The notes: generated by a model not told the origin, from the letters alone. A DNA stretch of 64,000 nucleotides from Pseudomonadota bacterium (GCA_003353845.1 PIVT01000006.1:34138-98137); one strand, 5' to 3'; counted from the stretch's first letter, positions 1 through 8,311 are shown. Numbers and translations are program-made.

Positions 1-629
1 CAGTGCTGCATATGGAGACCTCAGCGTCTGAGACCAGCGCCGAAACGGAGTTCGATGCAGAGGGACGAGAGTCAGCACTGGATGAGTTCGATGCCACCCC
101 GAATTCTCGGATGTTCTCGATGCCAAGCAACAGCGCCTCTTTGTTGCGCATGGCAGGCCACGCCCTGGGTTGGCTAATTACCGCTGTCATTTTCGCAGGT
201 GTCGCCTATGCGAGCTTATTGCCAACGCCGCGAGCACTTGAAGGCATGCCCTCCAGCGTGTCGGTTTTGGATTACACGGTAACGGAGCTCAAAGCCGAAT
301 TAATTGAAAACCGTTGGGGTGGAACTTTGTTGGTGGTGTCGGGTCAACTTGAGAGCCACGGTTCGCTTCAGGACCTTGAATTCCCACATCTCTCCGTGTC
401 TTTAAGTGGGGCAAAAGCTGAGTTGGCGCGCGCTCCTCTGGCCCCTGCAGTGTCAGAGCGTGCTTTGCGCGAGCAATCGGTTGACATGCTGCGCGAGGTA
501 CAAAATGCGCTCGCTCGAAAAACAGTCTTCCAGCCGAGCGGAGGTTCTCTGCGTTTTCACGCCATCTTTGATGACGTTCCCGCAGCGGCGACAAGCTTAG
601 ATGTGGTTGTTCTGCGCAGCATCGACTGA
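1..629 (+). CDS. C-terminal part of a membrane-anchored protein, DUF3426-like (5' truncated)
   Basis: The reading frame is open to the left edge of the window, so only the C-terminal 208 or so residues are visible. An acidic, Ser/Glu-rich stretch is followed by one membrane segment (about residues 50-72, containing GWLITAVIFAGVAYAS), then a roughly 130-residue domain with alternating beta-like hydrophobic pattern. That order (linker, single helix, C-terminal beta domain) is what DUF3426 proteins with an N-terminal MJ0042 zinc ribbon look like in deltaproteobacteria. The zinc ribbon would lie outside the window, so the family call is inference. It converges on tatA. Confidence 0.5.
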   Translation, partial: VLHMETSASETSAETEFDAEGRESALDEFDATPNSRMFSMPSNSASLLRMAGHALGWLITAVIFAGVAYASLLPTPRALEGMPSSVSVLDYTVTELKAELIENRWGGTLLVVSGQLESHGSLQDLEFPHLSVSLSGAKAELARAPLAPAVSERALREQSVDMLREVQNALARKTVFQPSGGSLRFHAIFDDVPAAATSLDVVVLRSID

Positions 630-723
630 TCGCAATCCGGCCAGCACCGCAGTTCGGATGAAGCAATCTTCCAAGAAAAAATCTAGAGAAGTGACCTACT
701 CGTTGCCGCGAGGTCTGCAGCTA

Positions 724-957
724 TTAGGAAGATGAGTTTGAGGATGTGGATGAATCCGCATCCGCTACCTTGTCTTCGTCCTTCGAGGGCGTGACATCAA
801 TTTCATCAGCGCCGGTGAGTCCCGTTTTGAAATTCTTGATTCCCTTTCCGAGCCCCGCGCCCAACTCAGGCAGGCGTCGTGCGCCGAAAATGACAACGAC
901 GAGGAGAAGGATGATGAGAATTTCGGGGAGACCTGGGGCTCCAAACATGGGCAACAT
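724..957 (-). CDS. tatA: Sec-independent (Tat) translocase subunit TatA/TatE
   Basis: A 77-residue single-span protein of the twin-arginine translocation pathway, which exports folded proteins across the inner membrane. Visible are a short periplasmic N-terminus with [11 protein letters not shown], the membrane helix, the hinge [10 protein letters not shown] and the amphipathic helix with LGKGIKNFK. These are the hallmarks of TatA. The tail is acidic and Ser-rich, as usual. AGGAA lies upstream of the ATG. No tatB or tatC is nearby, so the other subunits must be encoded elsewhere. It is divergent from the phosphomannomutase gene. TatA and TatE cannot be told apart from sequence alone. Confidence 0.93.
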   Translation of the reverse strand: MLPMFGAPGLPEILIILLLVVVIFGARRLPELGAGLGKGIKNFKTGLTGADEIDVTPSKDEDKVADADSSTSSNSSS

Positions 958-974
958 GAGCGATTCCTATCTTT

Positions 975-992
975 GTACGTGCTTAGTACGTG
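975..992. repeat. GTACGTG direct repeat in the tatA/phosphomannomutase divergent region
   Basis: GTACGTG occurs at 975-981 and again at 986-992, an 11-bp period (one helical turn). It lies 18-35 nt before the tatA start codon in the shared intergenic region. It could be a regulator site or chance. Confidence 0.3.
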
Positions 993-1078
993 AATGTGTG
1001 ACATGGGAAGGGTGCCGGGCCTTGGGGCTACGGTCAAGAACTTCGCGCCAGTAACTAGTTTCTAAAGGAAAACGATTC

Positions 1079-2422
1079 ATGAGTATTTTTAAAGCCTATG
1101 ACATCCGCGGCCTGGTTCCCGAGCAATTGGATACCGAACTCGCCTACGGCATCGGCCGGGCGACGGCCAATTTTTTGGGGGGTGAAACGCTGGTGGTGGG
1201 GTGGGATGCCCGCACCAGCGCCGATGCCTTTTCCGAGGCTGTTTTGCGCGCCGTGGCCGACGAGGGCGTCAATGTGATCGCCCTGGGGCCGGTGGCCACC
1301 CCTATGCTCTATTTTGCCGTGGAAGAGTGTGCCGCGGCCGGCGGCATCATGATTACCGCCTCTCATAACCCGGGACAGTACAACGGTTTTAAAATCTGCC
1401 GGGAACATGCCATTCCCGTGGGTGGTGACACTGGCTTAAAAGATATCGAGCAGCTTGTGCCCCAACGCAGCAAGGCACCGGTGGCCACCAACCGTGGCTC
1501 TGTGACGCACCTGGACATCACTGAGGACTACGTGCGTCACGTGAAAAAAGTCGGTGGTGACTGCCCCCCTCTGCGCGTGGCCATGGATTGTGGAAACGGC
1601 ATGGCGGCGGCCGGCCTCGAGACTTTATTGGAAGACTTGCCCCTTGAAGTCGAGAGATTGTATTTCGAGCCCGACGGCAGTTTCCCCAACCATGAAGCGG
1701 ACCCGCTAAAGGAAGAAAACCTGGCCGATGTGATCGCCGCAGTGAAGCGTGTCGGTGCGGATTTTGGCGTGGCTTTTGATGGGGATGGCGATCGCGCTGT
1801 GTTCGTCGACGAGGCGGGCAGACCGATTTCCTCTGATCTGGTGACAGCCTTATTGGCGGGACCCTTGCTCAAAAAGAATCCGGGGGCCACGGTGCTGTAT
1901 GATCTGCGTTCCAGTCGTTCAACTGCCGAAGCCATTCGAGAGAAGGGCGGTGTGGCCGAGATGTGCCGCGTGGGCCACTCCTTTGTCAAAGCCCATATGC
2001 GTGAAAGCGGTGCTGTCTTTGGTGGCGAGTTGTCGGGTCACTTCTACTTCCGCTTCTCAGACAATCTCATTGCCGACGACGGCATCGCCGCCTTTGTCGC
2101 CATGTTGCAGTTGCTCGCTTCTGAGCAAAAACCCATGTCGGAGCTCGTGGCTCCCCTTCGACGTTATGCGGCCAGTGGTGAAATCAATAACCGCGTATCC
2201 GACACGGAAGTGGTGATCGCTGCCATTGAAGCCGAGTATGCAGAAGGTGCTGAGGTTTCTCACTTGGATGGTCTGTTGGTGCAGTTTTCCGACTGGTGGT
2301 TCAACCTGCGCCCCTCCAACACCGAGCCCGTGATTCGCTTGAATTTGGAGGCGGAAACCGTGGAAGATATGGAACAGCGGCGCGACGCAATCCTGGATCG
2401 CATCGCACAGTTTTCGAGCTAG
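1079..2422 (+). CDS. Phosphomannomutase/phosphoglucomutase
   Basis: Alpha-D-phosphohexomutase of 447 residues, interconverting hexose 6-phosphates and 1-phosphates (mannose and/or glucose) for polysaccharide and nucleotide-sugar synthesis in the cytoplasm. The four expected landmarks are present. The phosphoserine loop TASHNP is at residues 93-98 (Ser95), the Mg-binding DGDGDR at 234-239, the sugar-specificity loop GELSGH at about 316-321, and the phosphate-binding RPSNTEP near 410. GELSGH is of the GEXS type found in AlgC/ManB enzymes. AAAGGA lies upstream of the ATG. It stands alone between divergent tatA and a convergent lipoprotein gene. Which sugar is preferred cannot be read from sequence. 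Confidence 0.93.
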   Translation: MSIFKAYDIRGLVPEQLDTELAYGIGRATANFLGGETLVVGWDARTSADAFSEAVLRAVADEGVNVIALGPVATPMLYFAVEECAAAGGIMITASHNPGQYNGFKICREHAIPVGGDTGLKDIEQLVPQRSKAPVATNRGSVTHLDITEDYVRHVKKVGGDCPPLRVAMDCGNGMAAAGLETLLEDLPLEVERLYFEPDGSFPNHEADPLKEENLADVIAAVKRVGADFGVAFDGDGDRAVFVDEAGRPISSDLVTALLAGPLLKKNPGATVLYDLRSSRSTAEAIREKGGVAEMCRVGHSFVKAHMRESGAVFGGELSGHFYFRFSDNLIADDGIAAFVAMLQLLASEQKPMSELVAPLRRYAASGEINNRVSDTEVVIAAIEAEYAEGAEVSHLDGLLVQFSDWWFNLRPSNTEPVIRLNLEAETVEDMEQRRDAILDRIAQFSS

Positions 2423-2444
2423 CCCCAGGCTTTGATCAGGGGCT
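2421..2444. terminator. Stem-loop between convergent genes, possible terminator
   Basis: AGCCCC (2421-2426) pairs with GGGGCT (2439-2444) immediately after the phosphomannomutase stop. There is no clear T-run, so this is weak as an intrinsic terminator. Confidence 0.35.
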
Positions 2445-2467
2445 GTAGGTGGATCGCCTGCCGAACG

Positions 2468-3541
2468 CTACTTTGCGCTAACCGTATCGATCCGCACGAG
2501 CTCTTCTTGAATCAGCTTGTCGAATTCTTCAAAGGGTTTGGCCCCGCTAAAGGGAATGCCGTTGAGAAAGAAGGCGGGTGTACCTGAAACGCCGGCCAGT
2601 TCGCCTTCCCTCATGTCTCGCTTCACTTGTGCGACGACATCGCTGGAGGCAATGCAAGTGCTAAAGGCGGCCACGTCGAGACCCTGCTCGCCAGCGATTT
2701 CTTTCAAGCGTTGCACGCTCAAGTTGTGCTTGTTTTTAAACAAGGAGCGATGCACCCCGATGAACTTCCCCTGGCGGTCGGCGCAAATGGCGGCCTTGGC
2801 CGCGTCGCTGGCCTGGGGGTGCATGGAGGTCAGCGGATAGTGTCGATACACCCAGCGCACTTTGTCCGGATAGGTCGCGGTTACGCGCTGCATGGCGGGC
2901 TCGGCGCGTTCACAGAAGGGGCATTGGTAGTCGGTAAACTCGATGATGGTAATGATGGCGTCGTCGGGTCCGATGGTAATTCCCGTGGCCGCCACATCGA
3001 TGCGCGGTCGGGTTAACAGAATGCGTACTTCGTTTTCGGCGCGCAGCATTCGCAGGTAGGCGTCGCGGAAATCAATATCACGAGTTGTGGTCAAGAACTT
3101 TCGAATCTGTTCGCCCACTTGCTCCAAGGTGGCGTTGCCCATGCGCCGTGAGTTTTCTGTGTAGAACTGGCTCACTTCCTCGTCGGTAATGGGATCGGCT
3201 TCGCCTTGTTCCTTGGCGAGAAGTTCCGGGACCGAAAGTCCCGTCTCGGCAGCTTCGGCATCCAAGAGCCGTTGGTCAATCATGTCGTTGAGGGAGTTGG
3301 AGCGAACCTCATAGGCTTGGGACTGGTTTTGCTGTTCCGCCAGTGAGCGCAGGTATTCTTCCATGATCCATTGATCGAGTTCGGCTTGGCGGATCGTGGA
3401 CTCTCCCAGTGTGGCCACCACGGGAGAGTCGGCATTGGAAGTCTTTTCCACTTCGGATTGATTGGAAGCTGAGCAAGCGAGCGTAAAGAAACTCAAGCTC
3501 AAAACAATCGGTGTGATTAGAGCGTTACGTAATAACTGCAT
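2468..3541 (-). CDS. Lipoprotein with SurA-N-like region and DsbA-type thioredoxin fold
   Basis: I place the start at 3541, giving 357 residues. There AAGGAA sits 7 nt before the ATG and the protein begins with a lipoprotein signal ending LACS (Cys23); a longer frame to 3742 would bury the signal. A helical N-terminal region (about 40-160) resembles SurA/PpiC-type chaperone segments. The C-terminal half is a DsbA/Thioredoxin_4 fold with active-site CPFC at 207-210 in the context FTDYQCPFC, and a later GTPAFFLNG cis-Pro loop. The likely role is periplasmic thiol-disulfide exchange or isomerisation on secreted proteins. It is divergent from the EI24-type gene. No DsbB/DsbD partner is in view. 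Confidence 0.82.
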   Translation of the reverse strand: MQLLRNALITPIVLSLSFFTLACSASNQSEVEKTSNADSPVVATLGESTIRQAELDQWIMEEYLRSLAEQQNQSQAYEVRSNSLNDMIDQRLLDAEAAETGLSVPELLAKEQGEADPITDEEVSQFYTENSRRMGNATLEQVGEQIRKFLTTTRDIDFRDAYLRMLRAENEVRILLTRPRIDVAATGITIGPDDAIITIIEFTDYQCPFCERAEPAMQRVTATYPDKVRWVYRHYPLTSMHPQASDAAKAAICADRQGKFIGVHRSLFKNKHNLSVQRLKEIAGEQGLDVAAFSTCIASSDVVAQVKRDMREGELAGVSGTPAFFLNGIPFSGAKPFEEFDKLIQEELVRIDTVSAK

Positions 3542-3676
3542 GCGGGTTTCCTTGGCCAGCATTTGCCTTCTAGAAATTCTCGGGCGCCGGTGTGGTTGGG
3601 TTTCCATTTTGGTTGCTACTCTAAAGCTTCCCTGCGAAGGGGCAGAGTATAAGCGTAAAACCGGAGGATGTGTCCA

Positions 3677-4552
3677 GTGAGATCCATTCAAGTCTTGGAT
3701 GCGGGTAAGCTCGCAGGGTTCCAAAAAGGTCTCGGACTCCATGGCGAGTCCATCCGCTTCTTGTGGAGCAACCGCTCCTTATGGCCCCTGGCTGCCGTTC
3801 CCGCCCTGTTTTCCCTGTTGTCTTTTGCGGGCGTAGGTTTGGTGCTGTTGTCCTATGGCGAGCAGTTGGGTGCGCTGACAAGCAGTTGGTTGCCGATGCT
3901 AGAAGTGGTGGATTGGTATCAATGGATCTGGATCGGGCCTGCCAAATTTGGCCTGTGGCTTGTGTCCGGCTTGCTTTTCCTTTTCGCGGTGGCCTTGTTG
4001 TTCTTGCTGGGCTTTTTGATCGCCAATATCCTGGCGGCGCCTTTCTTGGATTTATTGTCCCAACGCGTTGAAAGCCTGGTGAAAGGCAAGGGCGAAGAAA
4101 TCCCAGAAGGTTTTTGGGATGTCGTCAAAGAAATAAAGCGCACGATTCTTGAAGAAATCCGCCGAACGGGGGCCTTCTTGCTTTTGCAATCCGCCGTGCT
4201 GTTGCTGGGTCTGGTTCCAGGTTTGCAACTGTTGGCCATGCCCATGGCTATTGGGATCGCAGTTTTCTTTCTCACCTTGGATATGTCGAGCTACGCCTTG
4301 GACCGGAGAAGGTTTTCTTTTGCCGAGAAGCGGCGCTGGCTTTCTGCGAATCGCTACAGCGTGGTGGCCTTTGGTTCCCTGGCCATGTTTGCCTGCGCGG
4401 TCCCGGGTGTGAACTGGTTCGTCATGCCTTGGTTTGTCACAGGGGGCACACTCTTTGTGCTTCGCTCTTGTCCCGACGACCCTGGGGCAGAGGATGCCGA
4501 GCCTGCGGGCGTAGATGCCCCGAGCGGGGTCGGCCCGCCGATGGAAAAATGA
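3677..4552 (+). CDS. EI24/CysZ-like integral membrane protein
   Basis: A 291-residue polytopic membrane protein with at least four hydrophobic segments, at about 27-50, 85-115, 165-200 and 225-250. The conserved stretch around NILAAPFLDLLSQRVE matches the EI24 (DUF540, CysZ-like) family. Some members import sulfate, but most are uncharacterised, so a substrate is not assigned. GTG at 3677 is preferred as start because GGAGG (3663-3667) is 9 nt upstream; the ATG at 3668 directly abuts that motif. The C-terminus is acidic and Pro/Gly-rich. It converges with the alpha/beta hydrolase gene, with a 1-nt gap between the two stops. Confidence 0.75.
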   Translation: MRSIQVLDAGKLAGFQKGLGLHGESIRFLWSNRSLWPLAAVPALFSLLSFAGVGLVLLSYGEQLGALTSSWLPMLEVVDWYQWIWIGPAKFGLWLVSGLLFLFAVALLFLLGFLIANILAAPFLDLLSQRVESLVKGKGEEIPEGFWDVVKEIKRTILEEIRRTGAFLLLQSAVLLLGLVPGLQLLAMPMAIGIAVFFLTLDMSSYALDRRRFSFAEKRRWLSANRYSVVAFGSLAMFACAVPGVNWFVMPWFVTGGTLFVLRSCPDDPGAEDAEPAGVDAPSGVGPPMEK

Positions 4553-4553
4553 A

Positions 4554-5414
4554 CTAGAGCAGCCCTAGCTGGGGTCGAAGGAATTCCCACATACGCTTAA
4601 ATGCGTTGCCGGGAAGTTCTGCATGGCTGACCTCGTACCACTCGATCTCCTTCGGAGAATGGGCAGCGTCAAACAGCCGTTCCGTAAGCACCCGTGGTAC
4701 GCGCTCATCATGTTTGGCGCCGATCACCAGCAGCGGTCTCGGATTGAAATTGCCGATGTACGAGGCTGGATCCAATTCGGGGGGGCCAAAGCCACCACCG
4801 CCAATGGCCAGGGCCGCCGCACGTGGGCGAGGGTCTATCCCGCAAAAGATGCCCCCTAAAATCGAACTCAAACTGAGGCTGGCAAAGACCATGCGTTCGG
4901 CGTCGATGTCGGGCAGGGCTTCGGCGGCATTGAGTGCATTGCGCATATCGATGACAGATTGGCGGACAAACTCGCGCCACAGAAAGCTGGAGAAGCCCGC
5001 TAGGTCTTCTCGCGGTTTGGCGACGATCTCAAGCAATTGCTCGGTCATCTTCGGGCTCACCCGATCTCCGTGCAGCGGCAGGTCGATGCTCATCACGGCC
5101 GCGCCGCCTCGTACCCAGGGTCCCGCAGCGGCATCCAAGCTCGGCGCGTCTTTGGAACCGCCAGCGCCGTGTTGCAGGAGAACCAGGGGGTAGGTCGCCT
5201 TGCCGGAGCCTTTAGCGGGAGAGGAGCCTTCAGCGGGTGAGGAGCCTTCTGGATATAAAATGCGCCCGGGGACGCGATCACCGCGACTGGTGAACTCAAT
5301 TTCTAGCCGGCGCAGGTCGGGCAGGGTGTCGTGATTGCCGACTTCCCGCGTTCGGAGGCCGAGGGACTCCTTGGGATCGGTCTGAAACAGCTCGGGGCTT
5401 TGAGTCTTAGGCAT
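4554..5414 (-). CDS. Alpha/beta hydrolase family protein
   Basis: 286 residues with a dienelactone-hydrolase/prolyl-oligopeptidase-like layout. The oxyanion region is LLQHGAGGSKD, and a helical cap follows LPLHGDR. The nucleophile elbow reads ASLSLSS rather than GxSxG, and the Asp region is RPLLVIGAKHDERVP. The terminal His is probably in YEVSHAELPG. The non-glycine elbow is unusual, so catalytic activity is uncertain. Between residues about 58 and 70 there is a tandem PAEGSS/PAKGSG linker repeat. It follows the MerR gene by 12 nt on the same strand and is probably its co-transcribed partner. No clear Shine-Dalgarno motif precedes the ATG, consistent with translational coupling. Confidence 0.75.
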   Translation of the reverse strand: MPKTQSPELFQTDPKESLGLRTREVGNHDTLPDLRRLEIEFTSRGDRVPGRILYPEGSSPAEGSSPAKGSGKATYPLVLLQHGAGGSKDAPSLDAAAGPWVRGGAAVMSIDLPLHGDRVSPKMTEQLLEIVAKPREDLAGFSSFLWREFVRQSVIDMRNALNAAEALPDIDAERMVFASLSLSSILGGIFCGIDPRPRAAALAIGGGGFGPPELDPASYIGNFNPRPLLVIGAKHDERVPRVLTERLFDAAHSPKEIEWYEVSHAELPGNAFKRMWEFLRPQLGLL

Positions 5415-5426
5415 GGTGGAGGGAGT

Positions 5427-5951
5427 TTAACTGGCTCCCAGTTGTTTGTGCTCGGTGTTTTCCGAGCCTGCTTTACCCGCAATCGAATAGGCCTTGAGAA
5501 CTCGGCTCTTCTTTTTCGCCGCGTTCAAGGCTTCGGCACTGGATCGCCATTCATCGATTTCTTTCTGGAAGCTGGCAACTTCGAGAACCCACTCCTGGCC
5601 GGTGATGGCTTCGAAGACGGCGTTGTCACGGAAAACCAAGACGACATCGCCCGTGGCGACCAACACCAACTCGGATAGCGGCGACGTGATGGAGGGCAGG
5701 AGTTTGCGCAGTGCGGAGATGCTCTTGCGAATGCGCTGTAGGGAAACACCACTGTCGATGAGTCGCTTAGTGGCTTTCAAGGCGACCAGGTCTTGAAAGG
5801 CATAGCGGTAATGACCGCCAGTGGTTTGTACTGAAGGGGTCACGAGGTCCGTCTGTGCCCAGTACTGCAATTGTCTTCTGGAAATGTCCAGAATCTGGGA
5901 AACTTCCCGGCTTCGAAAGAGTACATCCTTGGCATCTTGGGATACAGCCAT
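5427..5951 (-). CDS. MerR-family transcriptional regulator
   Basis: A 174-residue DNA-binding protein. The winged helix-turn-helix is at about residues 10-75: REVSQILDISRRQLQYW, then the wing GGHYRYAFQDL and the helix ATKRLIDSGVSLQRIRKSI. The C-terminal half, about 100 residues, is a small alpha/beta region with no Cys cluster, so metal sensing is unlikely. AAGGAGGTG lies upstream. It is 12 nt from the ATG at 5951 but ideally spaced from a TTG at 5957, so the true start may be two codons earlier. The hydrolase gene directly downstream is a plausible target or partner. The palindrome in its upstream region is listed separately. Confidence 0.85.
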   Translation of the reverse strand: MAVSQDAKDVLFRSREVSQILDISRRQLQYWAQTDLVTPSVQTTGGHYRYAFQDLVALKATKRLIDSGVSLQRIRKSISALRKLLPSITSPLSELVLVATGDVVLVFRDNAVFEAITGQEWVLEVASFQKEIDEWRSSAEALNAAKKKSRVLKAYSIAGKAGSENTEHKQLGAS

Positions 5952-5957
5952 CGACAA

Positions 5958-6318
5958 GCGACACCTCCTTGAGAACATCAATTACAAGCGCTTCTGAAAT
6001 TCAGCCCATCACACCGATTTGTTTTAAACCAACATGCCTGCAGCCCATTCGCAAGCACCCCCCAAATCGGTTTTGTAACCTGGATCACAGAACGTAGTTC
6101 GGAAGGATGGGTGCGGTCAAGTCCTAGTGTAACCTTGTCTGTCCAGAAACTTGCTTTCTTGGGATTCCGCTCGCTTGCTTTCAGCCTGATTCGGCGCTCA
6201 GGCCCGTTTTAACGCCAACCCAGGCTGCTTTACCTGCCCTGTCCATCGCCCCATACATCCATTGCTTTCCATTTTCTCATGCTACCCGAATGGAGAGGCC
6301 TAGAGTAAGATACAGGCG
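5958..6318. other. Intergenic region between divergent MerR and kinase genes
   Basis: About 360 bp without a convincing gene. It holds a TTGTTTTAAACCAA near-palindrome and an ACCGATTT/AAATCGGT inverted repeat (both listed). Near the right end TAAGAT at 6306-6311 could be a -10 element placed so close to the ATG at 6319 that the mRNA would be almost leaderless. Confidence 0.5.
6013..6071. promoter_or_regulatory. Candidate operator: palindrome and inverted repeat upstream of merR
   Basis: TTGTTTTAAACCAA at 6019-6032 is symmetric at 12 of 14 positions. A wider inverted repeat ACCGATTT (6013-6020) and AAATCGGT (6064-6071) encloses it. MerR proteins often bind dyads in their own promoter, so autoregulation is plausible but unproven. 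Confidence 0.4.
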
Positions 6319-7494
6319 ATGAGCACCGATAATAAAAGTAAACTTCCCGCTGAACTGAATCAGCTCTTTGTCGAAGACGGAGGGCGCCGCCGTCCCTATA
6401 TGCGCGGGATCATGATTCACTCCCTGATGGCACGTGGTGGGCGCTATGAGGACGCTCTAGAGACCGCACAGGCGGTTTTACAGAAATTTGAGTCCCGAGA
6501 GGCGGTGGCACGCGAGGAACTTGCCGAGGCCGTCGCAGAATATTGGGGGAGCCATTTTTCAGAGCCCTTGGTGGAACCGGTCACCCTGCCAGAGACCATC
6601 ACAGTGGTTTGGGAGGGTGCCAGCACTCCTTTCTCCAAAGGGATTCTTTCGCAGAGCCTTTTAGCCGCGGCCATTGACCCCACGGATGCCTACGATGTGG
6701 CGCGTGATATTGAACGTCGATTACTCGTTGCGGGCATTCGGCAAGTTCAGCGCGGCGATTTGCGACGGCGGGCGTATCAAGCGCTGGAGAAGCGGATTAG
6801 CAAGGAAGCTGCCGAACGCTATTTAACCTGGCGTAAGTACCAGGAGCCTGCGGATCGGCCTGTGATCTTGCTCCTCGGCGGAGCGACCGGAACGGGAAAA
6901 ACCTCCTTGGCCCTGGAGGTGGCGCATCGCCTTGGCATCGGTCGTGTGATTTCGACGGATTCCATTCGGCAAGTGATGCGGACCATGCTCTCGCCTGATC
7001 TCGTCCCCGCCTTGCACACCTCCTCCTTCGATGTGCACGTGGGCATGACTGCTTCTTCCGGTGGGGATCCGGTGATTGATGGATTTCACGGGCAGGCCAC
7101 AACCGTGTCCGTGGGCGTGCGCGGGGCCATGGATCGGGCCATCTCTGAAAACTGTAGTTTGGTGATGGACGGAGTTTCGCTCTTGCCCGGGTTGATCGAT
7201 CTGGATGATTACCACGATCAAGCCGATATTATTTTCTTGGTGGTGGCGGTACTGGACGAAGATGCCATGAACGAGCGTTTTCAATCCCGGGCCAAAGAAT
7301 CGGCGAAAAGGCCGTCGCACCGTTATTTGAAACACCTTGACGCGATTATCAACATTCAAGATCACTTTTTGGAGGCGGCGGAGCGCTTCGGTATACCCAT
7401 TGTCAACAACAGCTCCTTCGAAAATTCTGCCAAGTTGATCATTCGTCATGTCACGGAGAGTTTGCGTGAAAACGATTCGACGGAATCCAACTAA
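6319..7494 (+). CDS. P-loop kinase resembling 2-phosphoglycerate kinase, with two ATP-cone-like modules
   Basis: 391 residues. Two similar N-terminal segments (about 25-75 and 103-158) share the pattern PF/YxxGIxxxSLxAxG followed by a helix, like ATP-cone nucleotide-sensing domains. The kinase core follows with Walker A GGATGTGKT at 187-195, then STDSIRQVMR and a Walker B-like SLVMDGVSLLPG. This architecture matches archaeal 2-phosphoglycerate kinase (cyclic 2,3-diphosphoglycerate synthesis) and its plant homologue LPA1, but the bacterial substrate is unknown. There is no Shine-Dalgarno motif at normal spacing, and a TAAGAT box sits about 8 nt upstream, so translation may be leaderless. The 3' end overlaps the M48 peptidase gene by 29 nt. 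Confidence 0.72.
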   Translation: MSTDNKSKLPAELNQLFVEDGGRRRPYMRGIMIHSLMARGGRYEDALETAQAVLQKFESREAVAREELAEAVAEYWGSHFSEPLVEPVTLPETITVVWEGASTPFSKGILSQSLLAAAIDPTDAYDVARDIERRLLVAGIRQVQRGDLRRRAYQALEKRISKEAAERYLTWRKYQEPADRPVILLLGGATGTGKTSLALEVAHRLGIGRVISTDSIRQVMRTMLSPDLVPALHTSSFDVHVGMTASSGGDPVIDGFHGQATTVSVGVRGAMDRAISENCSLVMDGVSLLPGLIDLDDYHDQADIIFLVVAVLDEDAMNERFQSRAKESAKRPSHRYLKHLDAIINIQDHFLEAAERFGIPIVNNSSFENSAKLIIRHVTESLRENDSTESN

Positions 7495-8311
7495 CAACAC
7501 ATTCAAAGTTCCGAGCTGGACCGGACTCTTCCTTCTGTTGGGACTGTTGGGAACCGGGGCATGTGCTCCACTGACGGTGAACGAAGAGAAGCAGATGGGC
7601 CGGGGTGTGGCTCAGGATGTCATGGAAGAGATGACTCTTGTCGAGGATCCACTCGTGGTGGCGTACGTCCGGGATATCGGTTTCAAGATTGTCAAAGCCG
7701 CCGGCCCCCAGCCTTTTGATTATAAATTTTACGTTGTTGAAAATGACGTGATCAATGCGTTTGCCCTGCCGGCCGGTTGGATCTTTGTGCACACGGAAAC
7801 CATTCTCAAGGCGCGCAATGTCAGTGAGTTGTCCGGGGTGATCGGGCACGAAGTGGGGCATGTCGCGTTGCGTCACATCGCCAATAATTATCGCCGACAA
7901 CAGAGCGTGGGCATTGCGCACCAAGTCGGTGTGCTTGCGGCTGAGGTCTTGGTCGGGGGAATTGGCGCCGATGCCGCGGATATCGGTGGCGGCCTGGCGG
8001 GGACGGCTTATTTAAACACCTTTAGTCGCGAGGCTGAGGAGGAAGCCGATATCTTTGCCGTTCTCACCTTGCCCAAGGCGGGCTACGATCCCGAAGGCTT
8101 GGTGACTTTTTTTGAGGTGATGCAGGCCGAGTCGAGCGGGTCCTACACGCCTGAGTTCCTTCGGAGTCATCCGACCAGCGATGAGCGCATCAAAACCACA
8201 CAACGCTTGGTCAACAGGCTTCCCTCGCGTTCGGGTTTGCTAAAGAGTGATGGGGACAAACTCATCCAGGTACAAGACCGGATTCGCAAGTTGGAGAAGC
8301 GAAACAAATAG
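7466..8311 (+). CDS. M48-family metalloprotease lipoprotein
   Basis: 281 residues from a GTG at 7466, chosen because CGGAGAG lies just upstream; an ATG at 7448 is in frame but lacks a good site. The signal ends in the lipobox LGTGAC (Cys33), predicting an envelope lipoprotein. Zinc ligands are in HEVGH (128-132) and the Glu of SREAEEEAD about 60 residues later. The C-terminal SHPTSDERI is typical of M48C/BepA-LoiP-like proteases, which do quality control of outer-membrane proteins. It lacks the TPR domain of BepA, so it is closer to LoiP/YcaL in size. It overlaps the kinase gene and is probably translationally coupled to it. Confidence 0.9.
   Translation: MKTIRRNPTNNTFKVPSWTGLFLLLGLLGTGACAPLTVNEEKQMGRGVAQDVMEEMTLVEDPLVVAYVRDIGFKIVKAAGPQPFDYKFYVVENDVINAFALPAGWIFVHTETILKARNVSELSGVIGHEVGHVALRHIANNYRRQQSVGIAHQVGVLAAEVLVGGIGADAADIGGGLAGTAYLNTFSREAEEEADIFAVLTLPKAGYDPEGLVTFFEVMQAESSGSYTPEFLRSHPTSDERIKTTQRLVNRLPSRSGLLKSDGDKLIQVQDRIRKLEKRNK

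Noticed and set aside
3542..3742. N-terminal extension of the DsbA-fold lipoprotein up to 3742
   Set aside because: It would overlap the divergent EI24 gene and place the lipoprotein signal internally; the ATG at 3541 has a good ribosome-binding site.
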